A stretch of 64,000 nucleotides of DNA from contig CAMUON010000003.1 of the NCBI GenBank assembly GCA_947090525.1, positions 1 through 64,000 on the forward strand, written 5' to 3'. Each line of letters begins with the position of its first letter. The first letter of the stretch is position 1. The notes beneath the pieces were generated by a model that saw only the letters and a program-made list of their open reading frames with translations, did not search any database and was not told the DNA's origin. Source of the DNA: an uncultured Atopobium sp. (lineage in GTDB: Bacteria; Actinomycetota; Coriobacteriia; Coriobacteriales; Atopobiaceae). Below, one piece after another: positions 17,169 to 26,425 of this stretch. A program made the translations under genes and the position numbers.

Positions 17169-18258
17169 TGGCTGAAGCTCTCTCTTTGACCATTTCTGCA
17201 ATGGTAACTTTTTGTTCCTTGGAAAGAGATTTTGGCGCTTTTACCTCTACGACAACGATCAATGACCCGCGCGCATGGGAATTAAGACGCGGCATTCCCT
17301 TTTTGGGTAGCTGGATCTGCTGGCCATATTCGCAAGACGAAGGTACAGAAATAGACACCTTCTCATCCTTCAAAATGCCTGGTACTTCGCGTGTTGTCCC
17401 CGCAATTGCTTCGAGGGAGTCGATTGAGAGCTTCATATAGAGATCGTCGCCTTGACGCTCAAATTGTGGGTGTGCTTTAACGCGTATACGCACAAGAAGC
17501 GAGCCTGAAGCTGCGCCCAACATACCCGCTTCGCCCTTGTCTTTGAGGGTAAGGATTTGCTGGTCGTGAACACCTGCAGGAATGCTAATGCGCACATTCT
17601 CGCGCGAAGGCGCACGTCCTTGCCCCTGACAGGTCTCGCAAGGCTTATCAAAGACTTTTCCACGTCCCATACAGTGTGTACACACAGCTTGCGACTGCAT
17701 GCGACCAAAAACGGTTTGTTCTACACGCACGGTAAAGCCTTTGCCGCCACAGTCCTTGCAAGCAACTTCGTGCGCGTCGTTTTCGGCGCCTGTACCATCG
17801 CAATCATCACACGGAGCGAGTCGTTCATAGGAAATTTTCTTGGAAAGGCCAGCTGCTGCTTCCTCAAGCGAAATGCTTATGGTAATGCTCATGTCGCGAC
17901 CTACGCTGCGCTGAGTAGACCCTCGCGAAGCACTTGCAGCACCGCCAAAGAACGAGCTAAAGATATCATTCACATCAAAGCCCGCGCCACTAAAGAAATC
18001 ACTCATATCGGTATAGCCGCCGCCAAAACCTGCAGGCCCTTCGGCACTTCCGTATCGGTCATAATTCGAGCGCTTTTGAGGGTCGGAAAGTACGCTGTAC
18101 GCTTCGTTGACTTTCTTGAACTTCTCTTCCGCGTCGGGCGAGTCATTCACATCGGGATGGAGCGTACGCGCGAGCTTGAGGAAGGCGCGCTTGATCGTTT
18201 TTGCATCGGCGTCGTGCGAAACGCCGAGAATATCGTAATAATTTTCACTGTTCGCCAT
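17155..18258 (-). CDS. dnaJ: Chaperone protein DnaJ
   Basis: Hsp40 co-chaperone that delivers substrates to DnaK and stimulates its ATPase. Domain order over 367 residues: J domain with HPD at about residues 34-36, a Gly/Phe-rich linker (GFGGGY), four CxxCxGxG zinc repeats (CDDCDGTG, CKDCGGKG, CTHCMGRG, CETCQGQG) and two C-terminal substrate-binding domains. It is complete and canonical, in contrast to the paralogue upstream. grpE, dnaK and hrcA are not in the window. Confidence 0.96.
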   Translation of the reverse strand: MANSENYYDILGVSHDADAKTIKRAFLKLARTLHPDVNDSPDAEEKFKKVNEAYSVLSDPQKRSNYDRYGSAEGPAGFGGGYTDMSDFFSGAGFDVNDIFSSFFGGAASASRGSTQRSVGRDMSITISISLEEAAAGLSKKISYERLAPCDDCDGTGAENDAHEVACKDCGGKGFTVRVEQTVFGRMQSQAVCTHCMGRGKVFDKPCETCQGQGRAPSRENVRISIPAGVHDQQILTLKDKGEAGMLGAASGSLLVRIRVKAHPQFERQGDDLYMKLSIDSLEAIAGTTREVPGILKDEKVSISVPSSCEYGQQIQLPKKGMPRLNSHARGSLIVVVEVKAPKSLSKEQKVTIAEMVKERASANAAS

Positions 18259-18427
18259 GAAAACGAAATACCTTTCTTTTTTTCTTCGTCTCTTTCGTCT
18301 ACCTGCGTATTCGTTTGACTGCAGGCAAGGGTGCTACGCAGCTGCGGGTAGTGCAAGTGGTGCGGATGGGTGCTACGCAGCCGCAATTGGGGCTACTGTC
18401 TCGGGCTTGCGCTGCAAGTGCAAAACG

Positions 18428-19615
18428 CTAGGGCATGCGGCCTGCGCAGCTTTGCAATCCTTGACCGAGCGCAAGGAAAAAGAGCCCGAAAATAAAGGGC
18501 ATACGTGCGCGAAGACATGCGCGCTTCCACCAATACAAGGGGTGCACGCAGCCTTTGCTCAAGAGAAGCACCACTCCAATCACAAACAAAAACAGATTGA
18601 ACAAGCCGTCACTCAAGACATAAGAGCCGTGCACATAGGTATACACCAGCTGATACGCAAGAAACGGCAGCGCAAAGCCCACACAATCAGCCCCAAGCGC
18701 TTCCTTACGAGTAAGGCGCTCAGACGCTACTTCAAACTCCACCACAAGATCTCCGGCCTTGGCCCCGCCAGAACCTACACTTCCCTTGTGTGTGATGACT
18801 TCTTGCTGCGCGTCATGCGTATGAGGATGAATGTCGAGCTCAAAGCGCTCACGCAACGACACGCGCCCCGTGCCCTCACAATTGCTGCAGGGATTGAGAA
18901 TGAGCTTGCCTGCGCCTTGACAATGCGAGCACTCAAGCGCATAGCTCCCAAAGCCAAGGAGTCCCGAAAAATCGAGTTCAAGGGTTCCACGCCCATCGCA
19001 AACCGGACACGAGATGCATTGAGCTTCAGACAAAGAGCCCTTGCCATGACAACTCTCGCAGGCCACAAAGCGCGTGTAGGAGATCGTCTTGTGCGTACCG
19101 GTGCGCGCATCAGCATCGCTTAGGGAAATCGTGACGCGTACATCCTGCGGAGCGACGCTTCGGTATGGCACGTAGCTCGAACGGGAACGGGCGTTCGCAT
19201 GATTCGCATCATTTGAAGAATAGTAGGCGGAGCGTGCAAAATCGCCAAAACCAAAGCCAAAGCTCGAAAAAATATCGTTAATATCGAAGTCACTAAAGTC
19301 GCCAAATCCACCAAAGTCGCTCCCCATAGGACCATAATAGGGAGATCCTGGAGCCCCGGCAGCACCTGTGCCTGCGGCTCCCCCTCGAGCGCCGTATGCG
19401 CGCTCAAAATCGTAGCGTTTGCGCTTGGTATCATCTGAGAGCACCGCGTAGGCTTCGGAAACTTCTTTGAATTTTTCTTCTGCATCAGGTGCTTTGTTGA
19501 TATCAGGATGGAGCGCGCGCGCCTTGGTCTGAAAGGCTTTGCGTATTTCTGCCGTAGTCGCAGAAGAGGATACACCCAGGATATCGTAGTAGTTTTTGTT
19601 GCCAGATGCCGACAT
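18428..19615 (-). CDS. DnaJ-like protein with membrane-spanning C terminus
   Basis: 395 residues. The first 270 match DnaJ: J domain with HPD near residue 38, a Gly/Phe-rich linker with a GAAGTGAAGAP low-complexity run, and four zinc repeats (CESCHGKG, CPVCDGRG, CSHCQGAG, CSNCEGTG). The C-terminal domain is cut after GAKAGDLVVEFEV. In its place are about 115 residues with three hydrophobic stretches (FALPFLAYQLVYTYV, LFNLFLFVIGVVLLL, FIFGLFFLALGQGL) and basic loops. It should sit in the membrane with the J domain in the cytoplasm. A role recruiting DnaK to the membrane is inference. Confidence 0.8.
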   Translation of the reverse strand: MSASGNKNYYDILGVSSSATTAEIRKAFQTKARALHPDINKAPDAEEKFKEVSEAYAVLSDDTKRKRYDFERAYGARGGAAGTGAAGAPGSPYYGPMGSDFGGFGDFSDFDINDIFSSFGFGFGDFARSAYYSSNDANHANARSRSSYVPYRSVAPQDVRVTISLSDADARTGTHKTISYTRFVACESCHGKGSLSEAQCISCPVCDGRGTLELDFSGLLGFGSYALECSHCQGAGKLILNPCSNCEGTGRVSLRERFELDIHPHTHDAQQEVITHKGSVGSGGAKAGDLVVEFEVASERLTRKEALGADCVGFALPFLAYQLVYTYVHGSYVLSDGLFNLFLFVIGVVLLLSKGCVHPLYWWKRACLRARMPFIFGLFFLALGQGLQSCAGRMP

Positions 19616-20082
19616 AGACCCTTCCTTGGAGCTGGAATAGATGTACTCATTGTACCCGTTGTACGCACACGATTGGTAGAGGTTTGGTGATGATCACACG
19701 GACGTAGTGTGTGTGGGTGCGTACGAGGGACTGCTGGAATACAAATTAATACGTGAATGTAAGGATTTCTGAGCAAGCGGGTAGTCAGACGCTAACCAAA
19801 AAGGCAGTAGCAAGGTTGATAGCAACCAACAAACTGGTGGCAATGAAGGTTCCCAGCAAGAAAAACCCGCAGGAACCGTTGCTAAGAAATAGCAGCTCCG
19901 CAGCATAAGCACGCTAATCTATAGCGTGTAACGCTATAAGCCCTCACTCAATGAGTGAGGGCTTATCTTATGAAGCTCGTTCACAGCTCTCCAAGCGCTC
20001 TACAGCTCGCACACAGAGCACAAAAACCCAGTTCATACGCAAAGCTCATTACACGCGCAAAGCCGTGTCCATGTCCAAGCCC
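19616..20082. other. Intergenic region with a perfect 31-bp palindrome
   Basis: No gene is supported here. A 72-codon minus-strand frame (19694-19912) has no ribosome site or homology that I recognise. At 19936-19966 the sequence is a perfect dyad (ATAAGCCCTCACTCA and its complement around one A), close behind a smaller dyad TATAGCGT.ACGCTATA. Without T runs it could be a bidirectional terminator or a binding site. It lies downstream of hemW, which ends at 20083. Confidence 0.55.
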
Positions 20083-21321
20083 CTAGACCGCACAGCTTTC
20101 GGGGCTTTCATCAGCCAAATCCCAGAATTTCTCAAAGAGGTAGTTGCCCATGAGCCAGCCTTTTTCGCTCGGCTGAAAAAAGCGCCCATGTGGGCACAAA
20201 AGCCCCAGCGTCACACACTCATCTACCAGGCGATTAATCCGATCTGCGCCAAACTGCACCCGTGCCTCACCCAAAAGATCGCAATCGATACCGCGCGCCG
20301 TACGAGCCGCAAGCATAAGATCCTCAGCAAGCGCCTGCGCGCGCGTGAGCAGCTCACAATCAAAATGCGCCTCACGTGCTTGCGGATGTTGAATAAGATA
20401 ATCCCTGCTATCCGTATTGCTCAAGCGCACGCGCGCAATACGCCCGTCGATGTGCGGAAGCTGCGGGCACACACGCCGCAGCAGCTCAAAAGATGCGCGT
20501 GAAAGCATGCTACTCGCATGCACACCCATGCCCAGATAATTTTTTCCCTCCCAATATGAAAGATTATGCGCACATGCATGCCCCGGCTTCGCATAACTTG
20601 CCACTTCGTAGCGAGAAAAGCCGTGCGCACACAAAAGATCGCGCGCATACACCATCCGCGCTGCCTGCACCCGGTCGCTATTAAAGTCTGGATCAGACGC
20701 ACCATAGCGCTTCCAAAACGCCGTATGCGGCTCGATAGCAAGCGGATACACGCTTATATGATCAATGCCCGCTTCCACGCAGCCCAAAAGCGACTGCTTC
20801 CACGAGCGTGGCGTTTGCAAAGGTATTGCGCACATGAGGTCACAAGACACATCAAAGCCGAGCTCATGCGCTTGGGTAAGCGCCCGCAAGGCTTCCTTTG
20901 CCGTATGAATGCGACCAAGTGCTTTGAGCTCGCGCGCATCAAGCGACTGCACGCCAAAGGACATGCGGCTCACACCAGCAGCCTTGAGAGCTGAGAGTAA
21001 CTCTCTAGTCGTAGACTCAGGATTTGCTTCGCAAGAAAATTCCTGAAGATGCGCGCGCTTCGATACTGCGCGCGCAAGCGCAGGCAGGTACGCACCCAGA
21101 ACGCTCGGCGTTCCGCCACCGATATAGGCAGTTATGAGCTCCTCCATACAGGTAAGCGAAAAGAATTCATCAAGCTGAAGTGTAAGAGCCTCCACATACG
21201 ACGACAAAAGCTTTTCGTCGTCACCAAAGGGCCCAGACGCAAAGTCGCAGTATGCGCACTTCTTTTTGCAAAAAGGAATATGCAGATAAAGGCTAAAGAC
21301 CTGGTCAGCAGAACTTAGCAT
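20083..21321 (-). CDS. hemW: Radical SAM heme chaperone HemW
   Basis: Coproporphyrinogen oxidase-like radical SAM protein that, in characterised members, binds and delivers heme rather than oxidising coproporphyrinogen. The 412-residue protein starts with YLHIPFCKKKCAYCDF, whose CxxxCxxC ligates the 4Fe-4S cluster near residue 20, followed by YIGGGTPS. The HemW-type C-terminal domain is present. It starts seven bases inside dus and belongs to the lepA-dus-hemW run. Confidence 0.93.
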   Translation of the reverse strand: MLSSADQVFSLYLHIPFCKKKCAYCDFASGPFGDDEKLLSSYVEALTLQLDEFFSLTCMEELITAYIGGGTPSVLGAYLPALARAVSKRAHLQEFSCEANPESTTRELLSALKAAGVSRMSFGVQSLDARELKALGRIHTAKEALRALTQAHELGFDVSCDLMCAIPLQTPRSWKQSLLGCVEAGIDHISVYPLAIEPHTAFWKRYGASDPDFNSDRVQAARMVYARDLLCAHGFSRYEVASYAKPGHACAHNLSYWEGKNYLGMGVHASSMLSRASFELLRRVCPQLPHIDGRIARVRLSNTDSRDYLIQHPQAREAHFDCELLTRAQALAEDLMLAARTARGIDCDLLGEARVQFGADRINRLVDECVTLGLLCPHGRFFQPSEKGWLMGNYLFEKFWDLADESPESCAV

Positions 21322-22682
21322 ACGGCATCGAGGGTTTTCGCGTAAGAATCAAGCGCGTGCAAAAAATCATCCAAATCTTTTGCCTCCATAAAAGCTTGCC
21401 GTGCCTCACGCGCAGCAGGAAGCCCCTGCACATACCAGCTGGCAAGACTTCGTCCGCGGTACATATGAGCGCCTAAGCAATCGAGAAGCCGCAAATGAAG
21501 CTCTAACGCAGACAGGCGCTCATGATATGAGTGTACGGGATCGATGAGTGCACGCTTGACGCGGTTTGAAGGCGTGGGCGTGAGGCTAGGCGTGGGCGTG
21601 AGGGTTTGCGTGAGCACGGCCGCTTGACCTGCGATTAGAGGGTTTAGTTGAGGGTTTAGTTGAGGGTTTAGTTGAGGGTTCATATCACCCTCAACTTGAG
21701 CTTGAGAGTTTACTTGAAGCTTTACTTGAGGGTTCATCTCACCCTCAACTTGAGCTTGAGGGTTTACGTGAAGCTTTTCCCACGCTTGTATCTTTTCTCG
21801 TGCATCGCGAAAGATCCAGGGATTGCCATATGTTCCCCGCGCGATCATAACGGATGCAAGCTCAGAGCCGCAGAGGCTCTTCGCCACATGATCAGCCGAA
21901 AACATATCGCCCGAAGCTACAACTGGCACATCAATCACGCGAGCCAACTGGCGTATCGCATCAAGATTTGAATCTCCTTTGTAGAGCTGCTTTGCGAAGC
22001 GCCCGTGCATCTCAATAGCTTCGGCACCTGCATCTACCAGCGTTTCCGCAAAGGCTAGCGATGTGTCATGTGCAAGATCGTAGCCTCTTCTGATTTTCAC
22101 CGTTACCGGACACGGCGCAGCCGATACCACGGCGCGCACAATCTCAGCCGCTGCCTCTGGTGTATTCATGAGGGATGCCCCTTCGCCCTTTTTTACCACC
22201 TTGGACACGGGACATGCCATATTGATATCAATCGCGCGCAAACGCTGTCCAAGTCTTTGCGAGATATGCTGCGTCGCATACACAAACTGCTGCGGCACAC
22301 TACCAAAGAGCTGCACGATAAGCGGCGGCTCGTAGGGAGATGGTTCAACTAAATCCCAGCTACCACTACTTTTATAAAAAAGCCCCGCAACCGATACCAT
22401 CTCACTCACACAGGCTGCGGCTCCTCCCAGATAAGACATAATGCGATAAGTTCTGTCGCTCACGCCGGCCATGGGAGCGCCGATAAGCGCTTTGTGACGC
22501 AAAAGCTCGATATAGTTTGAGGAACTAGCGCGCGCCTCGCGCGCAGCGGACGTAGACCCCGCGGGCGACGCAGATGCGGACGCCTGCTCAGACTTGAGCC
22601 CTACAAGCCCCGCATCCGCAGCAAAGCGAGAAACAAGCTCTTCTACCTGCGCATACATAGTATCTTTGCAGTCTAGGCTCAC
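21315..22682 (-). CDS. dus: tRNA-dihydrouridine synthase with repeat-derived insertion
   Basis: Flavoenzyme that reduces uridines in the tRNA D-loop. The TIM barrel has APMAGVSD, the catalytic Cys in INMACPVSKVVKKGEGASLM, and the FMN motif VVASGDM. The usual length is near 330-350 residues; this protein has 455. The excess lies in an N-terminal Ala/Ser-rich piece and a 70-residue insertion (about 295-365) rich in Asn, Pro, Gln and Leu (NPQLNPQLNP, VNSQAQVEG). It separates the barrel from the C-terminal helical tRNA-binding domain and is encoded by in-frame tandem repeats. A GTG start overlaps the lepA stop; ATG eight codons in is the alternative. Confidence 0.92.
   Translation of the reverse strand: MSLDCKDTMYAQVEELVSRFAADAGLVGLKSEQASASASPAGSTSAAREARASSSNYIELLRHKALIGAPMAGVSDRTYRIMSYLGGAAACVSEMVSVAGLFYKSSGSWDLVEPSPYEPPLIVQLFGSVPQQFVYATQHISQRLGQRLRAIDINMACPVSKVVKKGEGASLMNTPEAAAEIVRAVVSAAPCPVTVKIRRGYDLAHDTSLAFAETLVDAGAEAIEMHGRFAKQLYKGDSNLDAIRQLARVIDVPVVASGDMFSADHVAKSLCGSELASVMIARGTYGNPWIFRDAREKIQAWEKLHVNPQAQVEGEMNPQVKLQVNSQAQVEGDMNPQLNPQLNPQLNPLIAGQAAVLTQTLTPTPSLTPTPSNRVKRALIDPVHSYHERLSALELHLRLLDCLGAHMYRGRSLASWYVQGLPAAREARQAFMEAKDLDDFLHALDSYAKTLDAVC
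21639..21775. repeat. In-frame tandem repeats within dus
   Basis: Three to four units of the 12-mer GGGTTTAGTTGA are followed by two near-identical copies, about 55 bases each, beginning GGGTTCAT.TCACCCTC and ending at TTGAAGC. All keep the reading frame, giving repeated NPQL and QAQVEG phrases. The array looks like recent slippage growth inside a gene. Confidence 0.85.
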
Positions 22683-24499
22683 TCGGCGTTCACCTTCAAC
22701 ACAGCCAAAAAGGCCTCTTGCGGCACATCCACCGAACCTATCGACTTCATGCGCTTTTTGCCTTCTTTTTGCTTTTCGAGAAGCTTACGCTTACGCGAAA
22801 TATCGCCGCCGTAGCACTTGGCAAGCACGTCTTTTCTGCGCGCGCGCACCGTTGCGCGGGCTATGATTTTGTTGCCCAAAGCACCTTGAATCGGTACTTC
22901 AAAGAGCTGCTGCGGGATGATTTCCTTGAGCTTGTCGCAAAGATTTCTTGCCATGTCGTAGGCTTTGTCGCGATGAACGATAAACGAAAGCGCATCCACC
23001 ACATCGCCTGCAAGCAACATATCAAGTTTTACGAGGTCAGAGCTTCGGTAGTCGGCTAAATCGTAATCGAGCGACGCATAACCTTTTGTGCGGCTCTTGA
23101 GCTCATCAAAGAAATCGAGAATGAGTTCAGCAAGCGGAATATCAAAATGAAGCTCCACCGATTTGGGGCTTAAATACACCATGTCCTGCGTGATACCTCT
23201 GTGCTCAATGGCGAGCTGCATCACTGCTCCTGTATACGCGGGCGGCACGATCACGCGCGCCTTAAGATAGGGTTCTTCGATATGATCGATCTTGGTAATA
23301 TCAGGCAAATCCTGGGGAGACGTGATACTCAGCATCTCGTGCGTCGTCGTAAAGACGTGATAATTAACAGAAGGAGCAGTCGCGATGAGATCAAGATCAA
23401 ACTCGCGCTCGAGGCGCTCCTTCACCACCTCCATATGGAGAAGACCCAAAAATCCTACGCGAAATCCAAAGCCCAAAGCAATAGACGTTTCCGGCGTCCA
23501 CACAAGCGAAGGATCGTTTACTTTAAGCTTCTCGAGGCTTGCGCGCAAATTCTCGAAATATTTGGTATCCGAAGGAAAAAGACCAGTGTAGACCATCGGT
23601 TTCACTTCTTGATACCCCGCGCACGGCTGCATACATGGCTTCGCCTCTGCGGTAATCGTGTCACCTGTTTTTACGAGCGAAGGATCTTTGAGGCCTGTAA
23701 TCACATAGCCCACTTCTCCTACAGAAAGCGAAGAACAGGGCACTTCAAGCGGGCGTTTCACCCCTACCCCGTCGCAGAGAAAATGTTCATTATGGGCCAT
23801 CATCACGAGCTCTGCGCCCTTTTGTATGCTGCCGTCAAAGACGCGAACGGTTGCGATAACGCCGCGATATTCATCGAAATACGAATCGAGAATGAGCGCT
23901 TTGAGAGGAGCTTTTGGGTCGCCCGCAGGCGGAGAGATGAGGTAGACGATGGCTTCGAGCAGGTCGTGAATGCCTTCTCCTGTTTTTCCGGATACGAGCA
24001 CCGCATCATCTGCAGCAATAGCAAGCTCATCTTCGATTTCTTGCTTAACTTCATCAGGATGTGCAGAAGGGAGATCAATTTTGTTGATAGCGCACACGAT
24101 ATCGAGATTTGCGTTCATCGCAAGATTTGCGTTCGAAACCGTCTGAGCTTCGACTCCTTGCGTGGCGTCCACGACGAGAATCGCGCCTTCGCACGCGGCA
24201 AGAGAGCGCGACACTTCGTAGGTAAAATCGACATGGCCCGGCGTATCGATGAGATTAAATTCGTAGGTCTCACCGTTATCGGCCTGGTAACTCACGCGAA
24301 CCGCATTGGACTTAATCGTGATGCCGCGCTCGCGCTCGATATCCATGCTGTCGAGCATCTGCTGCGTCATATCGCGCTCAGAAACGGTATGCGTGAGCTC
24401 CAAGATTCGATCCGAAATGGTAGATTTACCATGATCTATGTGCGCAATGATTGAAAAATTGCGAATATGTGATGTGTCGTTGTAATTATCTGTATTCAT
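22679..24499 (-). CDS. lepA: Elongation factor 4 (LepA)
   Basis: Ribosomal GTPase that acts in initiation and back-translocation. The 606-residue protein has G1 AHIDHGKST near residue 20, G3 DTPGH and G4 NKID. It also has the LepA-specific C-terminal domain with GGDISRKRKLLEKQKEGKKRMK. It is the first gene of the lepA-dus-hemW run and is divergent from rpsT, a common arrangement. Confidence 0.97.
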   Translation of the reverse strand: MNTDNYNDTSHIRNFSIIAHIDHGKSTISDRILELTHTVSERDMTQQMLDSMDIERERGITIKSNAVRVSYQADNGETYEFNLIDTPGHVDFTYEVSRSLAACEGAILVVDATQGVEAQTVSNANLAMNANLDIVCAINKIDLPSAHPDEVKQEIEDELAIAADDAVLVSGKTGEGIHDLLEAIVYLISPPAGDPKAPLKALILDSYFDEYRGVIATVRVFDGSIQKGAELVMMAHNEHFLCDGVGVKRPLEVPCSSLSVGEVGYVITGLKDPSLVKTGDTITAEAKPCMQPCAGYQEVKPMVYTGLFPSDTKYFENLRASLEKLKVNDPSLVWTPETSIALGFGFRVGFLGLLHMEVVKERLEREFDLDLIATAPSVNYHVFTTTHEMLSITSPQDLPDITKIDHIEEPYLKARVIVPPAYTGAVMQLAIEHRGITQDMVYLSPKSVELHFDIPLAELILDFFDELKSRTKGYASLDYDLADYRSSDLVKLDMLLAGDVVDALSFIVHRDKAYDMARNLCDKLKEIIPQQLFEVPIQGALGNKIIARATVRARRKDVLAKCYGGDISRKRKLLEKQKEGKKRMKSIGSVDVPQEAFLAVLKVNAE

Positions 24500-24510
24500 A
24501 CATTAGATGA

Positions 24511-24538
24511 TAGCTTATTTTTCTCGACGTGCTATACT
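24511..24538 (+). promoter_or_regulatory. Candidate rpsT promoter
   Basis: TAGCTT and TATACT are separated by 16 bases, in the lepA-rpsT divergent gap about 95 bases ahead of the rpsT start. A seven-base hairpin, ATGAAGG (24562-24568) with CCTTCAT (24581-24587), lies in the resulting leader. S20 synthesis is often autoregulated, but that is not shown here. Confidence 0.5.
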
Positions 24539-24630
24539 TATTTTCTGACCTCGCCGTGTCCATGAAGGTTACCCCCACTTCCTTCATCGAAAAACTAGAG
24601 GCCTCAAAAGAAAAACCGAAAGGAACTGTC

Positions 24631-24894
24631 GTGGCAAACATTAAGTCGCAGAAAAAACGTATCATCACCGCCGAAAAAGCTCGCGAGCGCAACAAGGCTG
24701 TACGCTCTGAGCTCAAGACTGCTATCAAGGCTGTTCGCGAGGCTGTAGAAGCCAAGGACGCCGAGAAAGCCCAAAGCGCGGTACGCGTTGCTTCCCGTCT
24801 TCTTGACAAAGCTGCTTCGAAAGGCATCATTCACAAAAACCAAGCTCGTGAGCGCAAAAGCGGCGCTCAGAAGCTTGTCAACACGCTGGGCTAA
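24631..24894 (+). CDS. rpsT: 30S ribosomal protein S20
   Basis: Primary 16S rRNA-binding protein of the small subunit. From the GTG at 24631 the protein has 87 residues, the usual size, starting VANIKSQKKRI and ending with the basic KNQARERKSGAQKL segment. The GTG follows AAAGGAA with good spacing. A longer frame reading from 24529 is not used, because it would add 34 residues foreign to S20. It is one of the few plus-strand genes. Confidence 0.96.
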   Translation: MANIKSQKKRIITAEKARERNKAVRSELKTAIKAVREAVEAKDAEKAQSAVRVASRLLDKAASKGIIHKNQARERKSGAQKLVNTLG

Positions 24895-25004
24895 GTTTTT
24901 GCGTTTTGCGCGCACACGAGCGTTTACGTTTTACGCGGACGCCGCGTAGCATGTTGTGAAGCCATTTCAAGCAACTCTTTTTGATTGTTCTTTTGTGTGA
25001 TATG

Positions 25005-25032
25005 CCCCAGAATTCTACTGGGGTATTTTTTT
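25005..25032 (+). terminator. Intrinsic terminator of rpsT
   Basis: CCCCAG pairs with CTGGGG around a seven-base loop and is followed by TA and seven T. It lies about 110 bases after the rpsT stop. Confidence 0.85.
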
Positions 25033-25127
25033 AGACGTACAGGCCGTGAGCTGGGAAGACGCGAGGTCTGGACATATGCGCACGTACGGATGCGCAGGTA
25101 CGGATGCGCAGGCGGACAAAAGCCCTG

Positions 25128-26174
25128 CTAATGCGTACAAATTGCTTGCACAAGCTCAAGCAGCTCAGACGATGTTTTGCCACTCGATTTGCTACGGCAC
25201 GACAGCCGAAGACACAAACTATAGAGCCGCTCTAGTTCAAAAGCATCAAACTTCCCTACCATACGTCTATAATTATTGAGCGCCCAAGGCGGCAATTTCA
25301 AGGCTTGAGCTGGGGTTATGCCGCGATCGCGGGTGCTTAGCGCCTTATAGATCATAAGTTCACGCAAACGCTTTTGAATGAGCGTAAACAACAAAACCTC
25401 GGACACGTCAGGCATCGCAGCTAGATGGGCAAGCACATCTGGAAGTCGTCTCTCGCTCAAGGCATCAAGAAACTTCCAGGGAGCTTCCGAATCGCTTCTT
25501 GCAACACGGGCGCATACAAGATCGCGATCTACCCTATACGCTCCTTGAGTATCAGGGAGAATTTGCTCTTCTGCAGCTAAATAGGCAAAAAGCGCCTGCA
25601 GATGATTCTTGAGCAAAAGCATATTGCCACCACTTCGAGACAGCAGCTCATCCAAAGCAGCCGCATCTGGATTGAGATGAAGCGAGTGCGCCATGCGCGC
25701 GAGCTCTTCTTTTGCGCGAGCGGGCGCGGGCTCGCCGCAATCAACGATCGCGCGCGGGTTTAATGCATATATCGCCTTGTAGAGACGGGTATTTTTTGCA
25801 AGTTTTGCCGCGCTCAAAAAAAGCACCGAGCTTGTATTGGGGTGAGCGAGATAAGCGATAAGGGCATCTTGAGCATCCCTAGAAAGCGTTTCCGCATGAA
25901 ATACAGCTACCACGCGCAGGCTATCGCCCATAGGCAGCTGCGACAAATCCGCGACAAACGCTGCCGGGTCCTGGAGCTCTTTCGCCTCGTGTTCGCTATA
26001 GTTAAACAGCAGATATTCCGGCTTGAGACGTTTTTTGAGACGGCGCAAGGCCTCTTGAATCTTTACTTCGTTTGTGCCTACGAATGCATAGGCAGCTAAG
26101 AGTTGCTGCGGCGCTTGTGCCTGCGTGCGTGCGCTTGCCTTTTCCTGTAGCGGCGCTTGTGCCTGCGTGCTCAC
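25128..26174 (-). CDS. holA: DNA polymerase III delta subunit
   Basis: Clamp-loader wrench subunit that opens the sliding clamp. The 348-residue protein keeps the order of a RarA-like AAA fold without a P-loop, a lid and a C-terminal helical collar (SEAPWKFLDALSERR, MLLLKNHLQALFAYL). Its first 25 residues are a repeat of the QAQAP type encoded by two copies of GCGGCGCTTGTGCCTGCGTG, so the true N terminus could lie at LAAYAFVG. In related genomes comEC sits next to holA; here an accessory island intervenes. Confidence 0.88.
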   Translation of the reverse strand: MSTQAQAPLQEKASARTQAQAPQQLLAAYAFVGTNEVKIQEALRRLKKRLKPEYLLFNYSEHEAKELQDPAAFVADLSQLPMGDSLRVVAVFHAETLSRDAQDALIAYLAHPNTSSVLFLSAAKLAKNTRLYKAIYALNPRAIVDCGEPAPARAKEELARMAHSLHLNPDAAALDELLSRSGGNMLLLKNHLQALFAYLAAEEQILPDTQGAYRVDRDLVCARVARSDSEAPWKFLDALSERRLPDVLAHLAAMPDVSEVLLFTLIQKRLRELMIYKALSTRDRGITPAQALKLPPWALNNYRRMVGKFDAFELERLYSLCLRLSCRSKSSGKTSSELLELVQAICTH

Positions 26175-26425
26175 CTGTTCCTCCCCTTCTGCGTGCGTAT
26201 GTGCTCAACGATACGCTTAATCGCATGTCTCGTATTCAAGCATAACACGTCGAGAGTATTTGCTTGATGTCAAGGACTTATTAGCTGTGTCTGATTTTTT
26301 GATATTCTGTTTTTATCAGTTATAACTTACAAACTATCGATTATCCTATTAAGTATCACTTATAGCTGTGATAGACTGTGATCAGTTCACCGATTAAATC
26401 TGTGTAGTAGGGATGGCGAAGTTTT

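Noticed and set aside
19694..19912. 72-codon hydrophobic minus-strand frame between dnaJ-like gene and hemW
   Set aside because: No ribosome site ahead of the start, no conserved motif, and the frame runs through repeat-like sequence.
21639..21775. Possible CRISPR array
   Set aside because: Units are contiguous tandem repeats within a coding frame, without spacers or cas genes. No other candidate array was seen in the window.
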